Shown: positions 1 to 9,278, numbered from the stretch's first letter. The stretch is DNA of 64,000 bases from Nocardioides mesophilus (GCF_014395785.1 NZ_CP060713.1:3128501-3192500), one strand, 5' to 3'. A program made the numbers and translations. The notes: a model not told the origin generated them from the letters alone.

Positions 1-376
1 GCGGCAGAAGAACATCGACGCCTTCGTCAACGACCCCGACGTCTCGATCGCGGTCTGCTCCCTGACCGCGGCCGGCGTGGGGCTCAACCTCCAGGTCGCC
101 TCCAACGTCGTGCTCGCGGAGCTGTCGTGGACCGACGCGGAGCAGACCCAGGCCATCGACCGGGTCCACCGGATCGGCCAGGCAGAGCCGGTCACCGCCT
201 GGCGGATCATCGCCGCGCAGACCATCGACACCAGGATCGCCGAGCTCATCGACAGCAAGGCCGGCCTGGCGGCGAAGGCGCTGGACGGCTCCGACGAGGA
301 CATCTCGTCCTCGGCCGACGTGCAGCTCGAGGCCCTGGTGACGCTGCTGACCGACGCCCTGTCGGCCTCGGCGTGA
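1..376 (+). CDS. SNF2-family DEAD/DEAH helicase, C-terminal fragment
   Basis: The reading frame is open from the window edge, so only about the last 124 residues are present. They match the end of the SNF2 helicase C-terminal domain: the stretch AGVGLNLQVASNVV is followed by QAIDRVHRIGQ, which is motif VI with its arginine finger. Such proteins use ATP to move along DNA or remodel nucleoprotein. The rest of the gene lies to the left. A membrane protein starts 16 bp downstream, probably as an unrelated gene. Confidence 0.9.
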   Translation, partial: RQKNIDAFVNDPDVSIAVCSLTAAGVGLNLQVASNVVLAELSWTDAEQTQAIDRVHRIGQAEPVTAWRIIAAQTIDTRIAELIDSKAGLAAKALDGSDEDISSSADVQLEALVTLLTDALSASA

Positions 377-392
377 CGGGGCGCGCGCGTTC

Positions 393-3314
393 GTGAGCCG
401 GCTCACCCCCCGGTGGCGCGCACGGTCCCGCAGCCGCCGGGAGCGTGATGCCGCCTCGCGCCCGCTGGAGCTGCTGAGCTACGTCCTGCTCGCCGGCTTC
501 GTGCTGGTCACGCTGGGCCCGGCCCTGCTCGGTGCCGGCGCGCTGATCGACCTGAACAGGCTGACCACCGTGCAGCCGTTCATGGCGCTGCACGGTCGCA
601 CGACCAGCGACACGATCCTGTGCCGGTGGGACACCACCGACTACTACCTGCCCGGCATCGCGGCGATCAAGCGGGCCTTCTTCGCCGGTGACTTCCCGAC
701 CTGGGCGCCCTACGAGGTGGGCGGCTCGCCGCTCGCGTCCATGCCCAACCACGCGGCGCTGAGCCCGCTCTCGCTGCCCTACTTCCTGCTGCCGCTGTGG
801 TTCGCGCCCGCCTTCGTCAAGCTGGGGGAGTACGTCGTCGGCATCGCCGGCATGGTGGCCTTCCTCCGCCGACTCGGCGTCAGCCGGGGACCCGGCATCC
901 TGGCCGGCATCCTCTTCGTGTCCTCGGGCTTCATGATGATGTGGACGAACTGGCCGCACACCCGGGTGGCCGCCCTCATCCCGGCGCTGTTCTGGGCGCT
1001 CGAGCGCATCGTCCAGGAGCGTCGTGCCCGCGACGTGGTGCTCTGCGCCGTCGTGGTGGCCAGCATGCTGCTCGGCGGCTTCCCGGCGGTCACCCTGTTC
1101 GCGCTGACGGTCGCCGGGGCCTACGTCCTGGTGCGGGCGTTCACCCTGCACCGCGGGCGGCCCTCTGTCGCCGCCGGCGTCCTGGGCCAGGCAGTGGGCG
1201 GCGTGGCCCTCGGGGTCGGCCTCGCCTCGGTGCAGCTGCTGCCGTTCGTCCGGAACCTGGCGCTGTTCAACCTGGAGGGCCGCGAGTCGGCCGGCACGCA
1301 CCTGCCGCTGGGCCTGCTGCTGACCACGGTGGCGCCCGAGACCGTGGGGCTGTGCGCCAACGGCGACCGCTACGGCAAGATCAACCCGGTCGAGGCGGTC
1401 GGGTTCCTGGGCGCCGCAGCGCTGGTGCTCGCAGTGGTGGCCCTGGTGCTGCGGCTGCCCCGCGGCGCCCGGCCCGACCGCACCCCCCGGACCTTCTTCG
1501 CGGCCGCCGCGGTGGTGCTGGTGCTGGCGATCTGGGTCGGCGGACCCGTGCTGCTGGCGATCCAGAGCCTGCCGTTCTACTCCTCCAACTTCATCGGCCG
1601 CGCCCAGTCCGTCTTCGGCTTCGTCGGCGCGGCGCTCGCCGGCTTCGGCCTCGACCGGTTGCTGCGGTGGGTGCCGTCGGGCGGCGACGGGCCGCCGGGG
1701 GACGGGCCGCCGGGGGACGGGCCGCCGGGCGACCGTCCGCCGGAGGACGAGCCATCCGGACGGCCGGAGGACCCGACGCCTCCCGCGGACGACGTACCCG
1801 GGAAGGCGCGGCGGCTCGTGCTCCTGGCTCTGGCGGGGCTGGTCGCGGCCGGCTTCGCCGGCGTGGTCGTGGTCAGCGCCTACCGTGCGGCCGGACGCGA
1901 CGGCTACACCGAGCACCTGACCCATGCGTTGGTGGTCCCCGGCGTGCTTCTGCTGGCCGCAGTGCTCGCCGTGCTGCTCACCGTGCTCGGGCGTGGGCGG
2001 CTGCGGGTGGCCGGACCCCTGGTGCTCGCCGTGCTCGCGGTGGGACAGAGCACGGTGTTCGCCCACACCATGCTGCCGCTGAGCGACCCGGCCAACCTGT
2101 ATCCGGTGACCCCCACGCACGCGTTCCTCCAGAGCCACCTCGGCGGGGACCGGTACGCCGCCCCCGGGCACGTGATGGACCCGGCGACGTCGGACTACTA
2201 CGAGCTGCGGGTGCCCAACGGCCACGAGTTCACCGACCCCCGCTGGCGGGAGCTGCTGGAGGTCGCCGACCACACGGTGGCCCACTCGGCGACCTCCAGC
2301 GTGTTCTCCAGCAAGATGTCGAAGAAGATGGTCCACTCGCCTGCGCTGGACCAGCTGGCGGTCCGCTACTGGGTCGACAAGCCGGACCAGGTCCTGGGAC
2401 GGACCCCGCCCGCGCCGGTCGGGGACGAGCGCGTGCAGGTGGGGGAGGGCACCCGTGCGTCCTGCGAGATCGCAGGGGGCCCGCTGCGCGGGGTCCAGCT
2501 CCAGGTCGCCCGCTCGCGTCCCCTCCCCGATCGTGGCTCGGCGGTCCTGCACGTGTCGGTCCGCACTCCCGAAGGCGTCCTCGAGGGCGAGCGGCAGCTC
2601 TTCAGCCACCTGCCGCGTGGTCCGCAGCGCCTGCCCGTGGTCGGAGGGGAGCAGCTTCCCGCCGGCGGGTCCTACCCCGTGGAGGTCTGGATGACCGGGG
2701 CTCCCGGGGCGCTGGTCCTGCGCGGGTCGGACGGCCGGCCCGGGTGCGTGCCGGTGCGACCGGACGCCAATGGCGCCGTGCACCTGGTGCACGCCGACGT
2801 CGGGGCCAACGTCTACGAGCGCACCGGCGCTCTGCCCCGGATCCGGTGGGCCTCGCACAGCGAGGTCGTCGAGGACGACGCGACCCGGCTGGAGCGGTTG
2901 GCCGCCGGCCTCCCCGACGACACGGTGCTGCTCGACGACGCCAGCACTGCGCCGGCGTCCGGCGAGCCCGCCGACGTACGAGTGCTCACCGACCGGCCGG
3001 AGCGGATCGCGGTCGCCGTCGACGCCTCGGGCGGCGGCTACCTCGTGGTGGCCGACGCCCTGGTCCGCGACGGTTGGAGCGCGACCGTCGACGGAGAGCC
3101 GGCCCCGCTGGTCCACGGCAACCATGCGCTCGCCGCCGTCCCCGTGCCCGCAGGGGAGCACCGGGTGCAGCTGAGCTACGCGGCCCCCGGGCTGCGCACC
3201 GGCCTGCTGGTCTCGCTGACGTCGGTGGCCGTCTCGGTGCTGCTGCTGGTGGTGCCGATCGTGCGCCGCCGTCGCGGGAGGGGCCGCGTCGCCCCGGACG
3301 GCGGGCGGCGATGA
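393..3314 (+). CDS. YfhO-like multi-pass membrane protein
   Basis: This 973-residue protein starts with GTG. It has a long run of hydrophobic segments over roughly residues 28-550, then a large soluble C-terminal part with one more membrane segment near residue 950. The early luminal motif with the DTTDYYLP stretch and the overall plan resemble the bacterial YfhO family, thought to be GT-C-type glycosyltransferases that modify envelope polymers with lipid-linked sugars. A cytoplasm-sized loop around residues 432-451 carries DGPPG-type repeats. The downstream GT2 enzyme, which could make a polyprenyl-phosphate sugar donor, supports a glycosylation role, but the substrate is unknown. Confidence 0.75.
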   Translation: MSRLTPRWRARSRSRRERDAASRPLELLSYVLLAGFVLVTLGPALLGAGALIDLNRLTTVQPFMALHGRTTSDTILCRWDTTDYYLPGIAAIKRAFFAGDFPTWAPYEVGGSPLASMPNHAALSPLSLPYFLLPLWFAPAFVKLGEYVVGIAGMVAFLRRLGVSRGPGILAGILFVSSGFMMMWTNWPHTRVAALIPALFWALERIVQERRARDVVLCAVVVASMLLGGFPAVTLFALTVAGAYVLVRAFTLHRGRPSVAAGVLGQAVGGVALGVGLASVQLLPFVRNLALFNLEGRESAGTHLPLGLLLTTVAPETVGLCANGDRYGKINPVEAVGFLGAAALVLAVVALVLRLPRGARPDRTPRTFFAAAAVVLVLAIWVGGPVLLAIQSLPFYSSNFIGRAQSVFGFVGAALAGFGLDRLLRWVPSGGDGPPGDGPPGDGPPGDRPPEDEPSGRPEDPTPPADDVPGKARRLVLLALAGLVAAGFAGVVVVSAYRAAGRDGYTEHLTHALVVPGVLLLAAVLAVLLTVLGRGRLRVAGPLVLAVLAVGQSTVFAHTMLPLSDPANLYPVTPTHAFLQSHLGGDRYAAPGHVMDPATSDYYELRVPNGHEFTDPRWRELLEVADHTVAHSATSSVFSSKMSKKMVHSPALDQLAVRYWVDKPDQVLGRTPPAPVGDERVQVGEGTRASCEIAGGPLRGVQLQVARSRPLPDRGSAVLHVSVRTPEGVLEGERQLFSHLPRGPQRLPVVGGEQLPAGGSYPVEVWMTGAPGALVLRGSDGRPGCVPVRPDANGAVHLVHADVGANVYERTGALPRIRWASHSEVVEDDATRLERLAAGLPDDTVLLDDASTAPASGEPADVRVLTDRPERIAVAVDASGGGYLVVADALVRDGWSATVDGEPAPLVHGNHALAAVPVPAGEHRVQLSYAAPGLRTGLLVSLTSVAVSVLLLVVPIVRRRRGRGRVAPDGGRR
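1686..1745 (+). repeat. 15-bp tandem repeat inside the YfhO-like gene
   Basis: Three near-identical 15-bp units (GACGGGCCGCCGGGG at 1686, 1701 and 1716, the last ending in C) are followed by one diverged unit at 1731. They are in frame and encode DGPPG repeats followed by DRPPE, a Pro/Gly/Asp-rich linker between membrane segments. A multiple-of-three unit lets copy number vary without a frameshift. Confidence 0.9.
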
Positions 3315-3396
3315 CCGGGCCCGGGCCGCACCCGCGTTATCCTGGCGCCCTGGCCGGGAGCCACCTGGCCGAGATCTGTCTGTTGCGAGGCCGTCC

Positions 3397-4419
3397 TTGA
3401 GACTTGTGGTGCAGGTTCCGTGCCTGAACGAGGAGGACACCCTCCCGCTGGTTCTCGAGTCGATCCCCCGGGAGATCCCGGGGATCGACGAGATCATCGT
3501 CCTGATCATCGACGACGGGTCCTCGGACCGGACCGTCGAGGTGGCTCGCGCCCACGGGGTCCGCGAGTTCGTCCACCACACCCGCAACCAGGGGCTGGGA
3601 CGCTCCTTCCACGACGGCGTGGTGCGGGCGCTCGAGCTCGGCGCCGACATCCTGGTCAACACCGACGGCGACAACCAGTATCCCCAGGAGCGCATCACCG
3701 ACCTGGTCCAGCCCATCGTCGCCGGCAAGGCCGACATCGTCATCGCGGACCGCCAGGTGCACCAGGTGGAGCACTTCTCACCGCTGAAGAAGTCGCTGCA
3801 GCGGGTCGGGAGCCGGGTGGTCAACAAGGCGGCCGGCACCGACCTGCCCGACGCGGCCAGCGGGTTCCGTGCCTACTCCCGGGAGAGCCTGATGGTGCTC
3901 AACACCATCACCCGGTTCAGCTACTGCATGGAGACGATCATCCAGGCGGGCAACAAGCAGCTGAAGATCGAGAGCCTGCCGGTCACCACCAACCCGAAGA
4001 CGCGCGAGTCGCGGCTCTTCGGCTCGATGGGCGAGCACGTGCTCAAGTCCTCGGGAGCGATCGTCCGCGCGTACATCATGTACAAGCCGTACGTCATCTT
4101 CACGTGGCTCGCGCTGGTCTTCGGCGTCCTCGGGGTCGTGCCGTTCGCGCGCTACGGGGTGCTGATGCTGCGCGGCACGGAAGGCGGCCACCTGCAGTCG
4201 CTGCTGCTCGGCGCGGTGCTGCTGATCATCTCGTTCCTGAGCGTCATCATCGGGATCATCTCCGACCTGATCCGCACCAACCGCATCCTCATCGAGGACA
4301 CCCTCGAGCACACCAAGAAGATGCGGTTCGGCAAGAGCGGTCAGGAGCCGGCGTCAGGGGAGTGGACCCTTCCCGCGCAAGGCAGCGCACCGTTCACCGC
4401 CGAGGTCGGGCCGCGCTGA
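3397..4419 (+). CDS. Family 2 glycosyltransferase with C-terminal membrane segments
   Basis: A 340-residue protein of the dolichol-phosphate-mannosyltransferase-like GT2 group. The N-terminal fold starts with VVQVPCLNEEDTLP; DDGSSD lies at residues 39-44 and the metal-binding DGD at 90-92. Two hydrophobic segments near residues 230-255 and 265-290 anchor it in the membrane. Such enzymes move a sugar from a nucleotide donor to polyprenyl phosphate. The start is TTG at 3397; a GTG at 3406 is an alternative. It follows the YfhO-like gene and overlaps the next frame, suggesting an envelope-glycosylation operon. Confidence 0.85.
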   Translation: MRLVVQVPCLNEEDTLPLVLESIPREIPGIDEIIVLIIDDGSSDRTVEVARAHGVREFVHHTRNQGLGRSFHDGVVRALELGADILVNTDGDNQYPQERITDLVQPIVAGKADIVIADRQVHQVEHFSPLKKSLQRVGSRVVNKAAGTDLPDAASGFRAYSRESLMVLNTITRFSYCMETIIQAGNKQLKIESLPVTTNPKTRESRLFGSMGEHVLKSSGAIVRAYIMYKPYVIFTWLALVFGVLGVVPFARYGVLMLRGTEGGHLQSLLLGAVLLIISFLSVIIGIISDLIRTNRILIEDTLEHTKKMRFGKSGQEPASGEWTLPAQGSAPFTAEVGPR

Positions 4420-5402
4420 GCCGGCCGCCAGCCGAGGACCCGGCGCAGGGCCTCGAGCAGGGGGCGCGGGTCAGCGGTCGCCGCCGGCTCGTCTCCCTCG
4501 CGTTCGGCGTCCTCGTGCTGGCCGGGGGCGCCTGGCTGGTGGCCCGGAACGCCGCCGACCTCCGCGACGCCGCCCGCGACGTCGGCGTGGGCGCGGTCGT
4601 GGCGTCGGCGGCCCTCGCGGTGGTCGGCACCGTGCTGATCGAGCAGGTGTGGTTCGCCCTGCTCCGGGGGCTGGGGGTGCTCGCACCGCCGGTCGAGGCG
4701 GCCGGGGTGTTCTTCGTCAGCCAGCTCGGCAAGTACCTTCCCGGCTCGGTGTGGCCGATCGTCGCGCAGATGGAGTTCGGCCGCCGGTGGGGCACGCCGC
4801 GACGGACCATGCTGACCGCGAACATCCTGATGCTCGCGATGCTCACCGCGACGGGTCTGGTGGTCGGTGCGGTCCTCCTGCCCTGGTCCTCCGGTGAGGG
4901 GCTGGCACACTACTGGTGGCTGCTCCTGCTCCTCGTCCCGCTGCTGGTCTGCCTGCACCCGCGGACCCTTCCCGCCGTGCTGGACCGGCTGCTCGGGCTG
5001 GTCGGCCGGGAGCCGCTGCAGATCAGGGTCTCCGGACGGGCCATGGTGCAGGCCATGCTGTGGAGCCTGGCCGTCTGGCTGGTGATGGGGCTGCACCTGG
5101 TCGTGCTGGTCCGGGCGCTCGGCGCCACCGGGGCGGACCCGGTCGCGGCCGCCGTCGGTGGGATGGCCCTCGGCTGGGCGGCCGGGCTGATCTTCATCCC
5201 GGCCCCCGCCGGTGCCGGGGTCCGCGAGGCGGTGCTCGTGCTGACCCTGACCCCTCAGGTCGGCGCCGGTCCGGCGCTCGCCGTGGCGCTCGCCTCCCGG
5301 ATGGTCCTGCTGCTCGCCGACGTGCTGCTGGCCGCCGTGGGGGCCCTCACCGGCGCCGGCGTGGCGCGGTCAGGTCGCGAACGCGGCCGGCAGCAGGGCT
5401 AG
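4362..5402 (+). CDS. Flippase-like membrane protein (lysylphosphatidylglycerol synthase TM family, UPF0104)
   Basis: About 346 residues with seven to eight hydrophobic segments, starting at residue 47 or so and ending close to the C-terminus. The motif FFVSQLGKYLPGSVWP is characteristic of the UPF0104/AglD-type family linked to the membrane half of MprF. These proteins are thought to move lipid-linked intermediates across the membrane. Start choice is uncertain: GTG 4362 lies inside the upstream GT2 gene just after AGGGGA, while the frame near 4416 offers only CTG. The stop shares the four bases CTAG with the stop of the convergent methyltransferase. Confidence 0.75.
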   Translation: MDPSRARQRTVHRRGRAALSRPPAEDPAQGLEQGARVSGRRRLVSLAFGVLVLAGGAWLVARNAADLRDAARDVGVGAVVASAALAVVGTVLIEQVWFALLRGLGVLAPPVEAAGVFFVSQLGKYLPGSVWPIVAQMEFGRRWGTPRRTMLTANILMLAMLTATGLVVGAVLLPWSSGEGLAHYWWLLLLLVPLLVCLHPRTLPAVLDRLLGLVGREPLQIRVSGRAMVQAMLWSLAVWLVMGLHLVVLVRALGATGADPVAAAVGGMALGWAAGLIFIPAPAGAGVREAVLVLTLTPQVGAGPALAVALASRMVLLLADVLLAAVGALTGAGVARSGRERGRQQG

Positions 5403-6121
5403 ACGGCGCGCAGGATCGACGTCTGGTCCGGGTAGGGGAGGGTCGGGGTGAGGCCGGTGTACCGCTCCTCGGCCATGCCGGAGCGGCCGATCGCCTCCCG
5501 GTAGCGCCGCCGCCGGGTGTTGTCGAACACGATGATCCCACCGGGGGCCAGCCGGTCCTGCGCGGCGGCCAGGCAGGCCTCCCGGGCGCGGCCGTCGACG
5601 ACCACGAGGTCGAAGCTGCCCGGGACCGAGTCGATGGCGGCGACGTACCGGGCGAAGTCGAGTCCCTGGTGGCCTTCCTTGGCCGAGGGCACCCGCGGCT
5701 GCGCGGACACCTCCGGCTCGACGATCTGCAGCTCGACGTGATCGAGCCCGGCGAGCTCCCCGGCCACCATCTCCCCGAAGCCGCGGTGGTGCTCGACGCT
5801 GTGGACGTACGACGCGCGGCGGGCGAGCCACAGGGTGCTCGCGCCCGAGCCGTACTCGAACACCCGGACGGGGCCGGTGCGCTCCTCGAACCACTGCGTG
5901 ACCGCGGCGATGGCGTCGTAGGTCCACCACGGCACGTCCAGCCGGGCGATCGCGAGCGAGTCGTGGACCTTGGTCAGGCTGTAGGCCCAGTGCCGCAGCC
6001 GCCGGTCGAGCGGCGGCGGCTCGTCGCTCAGCACGCCGATCCTGGTCAGGCCACGACCGACGGCCTGCGCGGTCGTGGCATAGGCACGCTTCGCCGTGTG
6101 CAGCGGTGACGGGCGGGCCAC
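5399..6121 (-). CDS. Class I SAM-dependent methyltransferase
   Basis: A 240-residue protein with the SAM-binding motif EYGSGAS near residues 89-95, an acidic end of strand 2 (SVEHHRGFGE), and LVVVDGRARE near 175, which fits motif II. The class is clear; the substrate is not. Position next to glycosyltransferase-type genes hints at sugar or lipid methylation, but it is transcribed from the opposite strand and converges on them with a 4-bp overlap of stop codons. Confidence 0.75.
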   Translation of the reverse strand: MARPSPLHTAKRAYATTAQAVGRGLTRIGVLSDEPPPLDRRLRHWAYSLTKVHDSLAIARLDVPWWTYDAIAAVTQWFEERTGPVRVFEYGSGASTLWLARRASYVHSVEHHRGFGEMVAGELAGLDHVELQIVEPEVSAQPRVPSAKEGHQGLDFARYVAAIDSVPGSFDLVVVDGRAREACLAAAQDRLAPGGIIVFDNTRRRRYREAIGRSGMAEERYTGLTPTLPYPDQTSILRAV

Positions 6122-6236
6122 AGTCTTCCTCCAGGCGTTGCGGATCCCCGGTGTGCCGGGTCGTCGAGGGATGCTACTAGGTCGCGGTGGTGGCGCCGTG
6201 CCCAGTGCGGAGCCTTCCGCGGTGGGTCGCCGTTGC

Positions 6237-6464
6237 TCAGGCCGGCTCGAGCAGCGTCGCGGACACCCATTCCTCGACGACGACCCAGCCCAGGCCCTCC
6301 TCCAGGACCGGGCGCACCACCCGGCCCTGGTAGCCGGACTCCGTGCGGCGCCACTCCAGCAGCAGCCCCGGCAGCCGGCCGTGGCCGTCGCTGACCCAGC
6401 AGTGTTTCAGCGCCGGAGGTGGGGGCGGGGCGAGCGGGGCCGGCGTGTCGACCCGTTCGCTCAT
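6237..6464 (-). CDS. Small conserved actinobacterial protein, probably DNA-damage inducible
   Basis: About 75 residues with a proline run near the N-terminus, then a compact tryptophan-rich part with HCWVSDGHG, GLLLEWRR and VVVEEWVSA. I recognise the pattern as a small conserved actinobacterial protein but know no function. ATG 6464 is preceded by TGGGG; in-frame ATGs at 6491 and 6503 would add 9 or 13 residues. A near-consensus LexA box lies about 60 bp upstream, so induction by DNA damage is a reasonable inference. Confidence 0.6.
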   Translation of the reverse strand: MSERVDTPAPLAPPPPPALKHCWVSDGHGRLPGLLLEWRRTESGYQGRVVRPVLEEGLGWVVVEEWVSATLLEPA

Positions 6465-6523
6465 CGGGCCCCAGCTGCCGCGTCTGCTCATCCCGCCGGC
6501 CATCCCACCATGATGCCTCATGT

Positions 6524-6539
6524 TCGAGCATGTGTTCGA
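6524..6539. promoter_or_regulatory. LexA-like SOS box
   Basis: TCGAGCATGTGTTCGA differs at one position from the Gram-positive/actinobacterial LexA consensus TCGAAC-N4-GTTCGA. It lies upstream of the leftward small gene (start 6464) and about 165 bp upstream of the rightward amphi-Trp gene (start 6705). No good -10/-35 pair was identified. Confidence 0.6.
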
Positions 6540-6704
6540 ACGAGGAGCGGTGGATCTCACCTCGCCGGGCTGATGCGGAGCCGTCGCGAGCGGCGGCACA
6601 GTGACGCGAGGAGCAGTGATCGGAGCAACCGGCGGGCCGAGCGGGTGGGCGGTCCCACCGGCGAGGAGCACCCCCGCCCGCCGTACGAGGAAAGGAGACG
6701 CCGG

Positions 6705-6959
6705 ATGGCCGACGTCAAGTTGGAACGCAAGGAGTCCTTGTCCCGCCAGGAGGCAGCGGTCTGGCTGTCGGCGCTGTCGAAGGCGTTCGCCCGCGGCGGG
6801 CACGTGGAGCTCCCGGTGGGCGGGGGCACCCTGGGCCTGCACCTTCCCGAGCAGGTCCGCGCGGAGTTCGAGGTCGAGGTCTCGGGCGAGGAGGTGCAGG
6901 TCGAGATTGAGTTCACCTGGTCGACCGCCAAGCCGTCGTCAGGGGATCCCGACTCCTGA
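6705..6959 (+). CDS. amphi-Trp domain-containing protein
   Basis: An 84-residue protein with a strong ribosome site (AAAGGAG, 7 bp before ATG). The layout LSRQEAAVWLSALS, then ELPVGGGTLGLHLP, and a C-terminal alternating acidic strand ending in EIEFTW fits the small amphi-Trp family, named for a terminal tryptophan on an amphipathic strand. Function is not known. A strong hairpin follows the gene. Confidence 0.8.
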   Translation: MADVKLERKESLSRQEAAVWLSALSKAFARGGHVELPVGGGTLGLHLPEQVRAEFEVEVSGEEVQVEIEFTWSTAKPSSGDPDS

Positions 6960-6982
6960 CCGTGCGACCCCGACGGCGCTGC

Positions 6983-7017
6983 GGTGAGGGCCGGTCCGCC
7001 CCGGGCCGGCCCTCACC
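6983..7017. terminator. Bidirectional terminator-like hairpin
   Basis: GGTGAGGGCCGG (6983-6994) and CCGGCCCTCACC (7006-7017) form a perfect 12-bp stem with an 11-nt loop. It lies between the converging amphi-Trp gene and cardiolipin synthase. No U-tract follows, which is common in high-GC genomes. Confidence 0.7.
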
Positions 7018-7029
7018 CGGGGCCGGTCG

Positions 7030-8526
7030 TCACAGCAACCGGGAGAAGAGCCGGTACGTCGAGTTGCGGAGGCGCTGCGGGCCGCTGAGCGCGGCCAGGT
7101 CGGCCCGGGTGACCTCGTGGCAGCCCGCGACGTCCCGCTCGTACTGGCGGGCGTAGGCGCTGGCCACCTGCTCGTCGTAGAAGACCGAGACCACCTCGTC
7201 GTGCAGGATGATGCTGCGGATGTCCCAGTTGCAGGTGCCCATGATCACCAGGTCGTCGTCGACGGTCACCGTCTTCGCGTGCAGGAAGCCGGCCCGGTAC
7301 TGGTAGACCGTCACCCCGGCGTCGAGCAGCTGGCGGTAGTAGGCGTGCGCCGCGTAGAACGGCACCTTCTTGTCCGGGACCCCGGTCATCATCAGCCGGA
7401 CGTCCACCCCGCTCGTGGCCGCGACGCACATCGCGGTGATCAGCGGCTCGTCGGGGACGAAGTACGGCGACTGCACCCAGACGCTGCGGCGGGCGTTGAG
7501 CAGGGCGGTGACGAACACGTCGCGGATGGCGGGGAAGTCGGTGGAGACGCTCGAGTGCAGGACCTGCACGGGCACTCCGTCGCCGGGGCGGCGGACGGTG
7601 GGGGCGCGCACGTAGTCCGTGTACAGGTCCTCGGATCTGCCGTTCGCGGACCAGGTCGACGCGAACAGCCACTGGTACGGCGCGACCACCGGCCCGGTCA
7701 GCCGGAAGCTCGTGTCCCGCCACGTCTCGAAGCGCTCACCGCCGTCGATGTACTCCTGGCCCATGTTCATGCCGCCGCTGTAGACCATCGCGCCGTCCAC
7801 GATCGCCATCTTCATGTGGTTGCGGTAGTTGAGCTGGGAGGGTCGCCGGTAGCAGGGCACCACGACCGCGCCGGCGGCCGCGAGCTGCTTCAGCTCGGCC
7901 TTCTTGTAGGGCAGGCAGGAGACCCAGTCGTAGAGGATGCGGACCTCGACGCCGGCCGCGACCCGTTCCTGCAGCACCCGGGTGACCTGTGCCGTCAGCG
8001 CGTCCTGCTCCCAGATCAGGTACATCAGGTGGATGAAGTGCTTCGCCGTCCCCAGGTCCTCCAGCAGGTCGCCGAACTTGTCCGCGCCGGCGACGTAGAC
8101 GCGGATCGAGTCGGCCGGAAGCGGCACCATGCCGCCCTCGCGCCGGCCGGTGGCCTCGACGCGCTGCCCCGGCGTTCCCAGCAGCTTCTTCTCGACGGCG
8201 TCGGAGAAGTCGGAGTCGGCGCGCACGACCGGGGTCAGCGCGCGGCTGGCGTCCTCGCGCGCCTTGTCCCGCAGCTCGGCGCGCCGACGCGTCTCCCGTC
8301 GGTGGTTGCGGCCGATGAAGTAGTAGGCCACGATGCCGCCGACCGGGATCATCAGGATCACCAGCAACCAGGCGAGGACGATGCTCGGTTCGCGGTCGTC
8401 GGTCGCCAGTGCGAAGACGACGCCCAGGACCGCGGCCACGACCAGCGCCGACAGGGTCCAGGAGAGCACCGCGGCGAGGTCGACGGCCAGGACGGGCATG
8501 ACCGGCACGGTCGGCAGGGTCGGCAT
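7030..8526 (-). CDS. cls: Cardiolipin synthase (phospholipase D superfamily)
   Basis: A 498-residue membrane enzyme that joins phosphatidyl groups to make cardiolipin. Two N-terminal hydrophobic segments (about 22-42 and 49-71) are followed by two HKD motifs: H237/K239/D244 and H416/K418/D423. This is the usual bacterial Cls length and layout. ATG 8526 lies 7 bp after the stop of the upstream DUF305 gene; an ORF start at 8547 would overlap that gene, so 8526 is preferred. The two genes probably form an operon. Confidence 0.9.
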   Translation of the reverse strand: MPTLPTVPVMPVLAVDLAAVLSWTLSALVVAAVLGVVFALATDDREPSIVLAWLLVILMIPVGGIVAYYFIGRNHRRETRRRAELRDKAREDASRALTPVVRADSDFSDAVEKKLLGTPGQRVEATGRREGGMVPLPADSIRVYVAGADKFGDLLEDLGTAKHFIHLMYLIWEQDALTAQVTRVLQERVAAGVEVRILYDWVSCLPYKKAELKQLAAAGAVVVPCYRRPSQLNYRNHMKMAIVDGAMVYSGGMNMGQEYIDGGERFETWRDTSFRLTGPVVAPYQWLFASTWSANGRSEDLYTDYVRAPTVRRPGDGVPVQVLHSSVSTDFPAIRDVFVTALLNARRSVWVQSPYFVPDEPLITAMCVAATSGVDVRLMMTGVPDKKVPFYAAHAYYRQLLDAGVTVYQYRAGFLHAKTVTVDDDLVIMGTCNWDIRSIILHDEVVSVFYDEQVASAYARQYERDVAGCHEVTRADLAALSGPQRLRNSTYRLFSRLL

Positions 8527-8533
8527 GGCGCCC

Positions 8534-9187
8534 TCAGCCCGCGCCACCGCGGAAGGCGACCATCGGGCTCCCGTGCCAGTCGACGCCGAACCACTTCGCC
8601 AGCCACACGTGCATGCGCAGGATCTCGGCCCGCTGCGCGTCGCGGATCTCGCGGGCCAGTGCGTCCACCTGCCGGTGCTCGGCCGTGCCCCGGACCAGCA
8701 GCTGCTGGGAGGCCATCACCGCGGCCATGTGGTGGCCGATCATGTCCTCGAGGAACACCCGGTCCAGGTCGTCGCCGGACAGGTCCGAGAGCGGCCTCAT
8801 CATCGGGTGGTAGTCCACGTCGGTGGACCGTCCGGGGTACCAGCGGGCCAGCCAGCCCTCCATCCGCGTGATCTGCGCGGACTGGTCGGCGACGATGCGG
8901 CGGCCGAAGGCGCGCATCTGCGGGCGGTCCGACCGCTCGAGCTCACCGGCTGCCGCCACCGCCTCGCGGTGGTGGGCGATCATCTCCGCGAGGTAGTCGA
9001 ACTCGGAGGTGGCGCCGGGCCCCGGCATCCGTCCGGAGCCATGCATCGCTCCGGGGCCGTGCATCCGGGCGCCCGGCCCGTCACCGCCCCCGGCGGTCAG
9101 GTTGAGCATGACCGCGCCCGCCGCCAGCGTGACCAGCACGACGAGTCCTGTCACCGCCGCGACCACCGCGACGAGAGGTCGGTTCAC
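8534..9187 (-). CDS. Membrane-anchored DUF305 protein
   Basis: About 217 residues: an N-terminal signal anchor, a Met/His/Gly-rich linker (MHGPGAMHGSGRM), then two ferritin-like half-repeats marked by EMIAHHREAV and DMIGHHMAAVMASQQ. This is the DUF305 plan, a four-helix fold often seen in copper-related proteins. The Met/His linker also hints at metal binding. GTG 9187 has AAAGG about 10 bp upstream; a GTG at 9226 would add 13 residues. Co-transcribed with cls. Confidence 0.85.
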   Translation of the reverse strand: MNRPLVAVVAAVTGLVVLVTLAAGAVMLNLTAGGGDGPGARMHGPGAMHGSGRMPGPGATSEFDYLAEMIAHHREAVAAAGELERSDRPQMRAFGRRIVADQSAQITRMEGWLARWYPGRSTDVDYHPMMRPLSDLSGDDLDRVFLEDMIGHHMAAVMASQQLLVRGTAEHRQVDALAREIRDAQRAEILRMHVWLAKWFGVDWHGSPMVAFRGGAG

Positions 9188-9278
9188 GAGGGCACCGCCT
9201 TTCGCTGCCTTCCCCCGGCTGGCCACCAGCGTCGGGCGCGGGCCGGCCGGTCGGATAGAGCCGTGGGTCCCGGTCGCG

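Noticed and set aside
246-3839. A 1197-residue open frame on the minus strand across the envelope genes
   Set aside because: It is an antisense shadow: Arg/Pro/Gly/His-rich with no domain, opposite two well-supported genes. High GC keeps such frames open.
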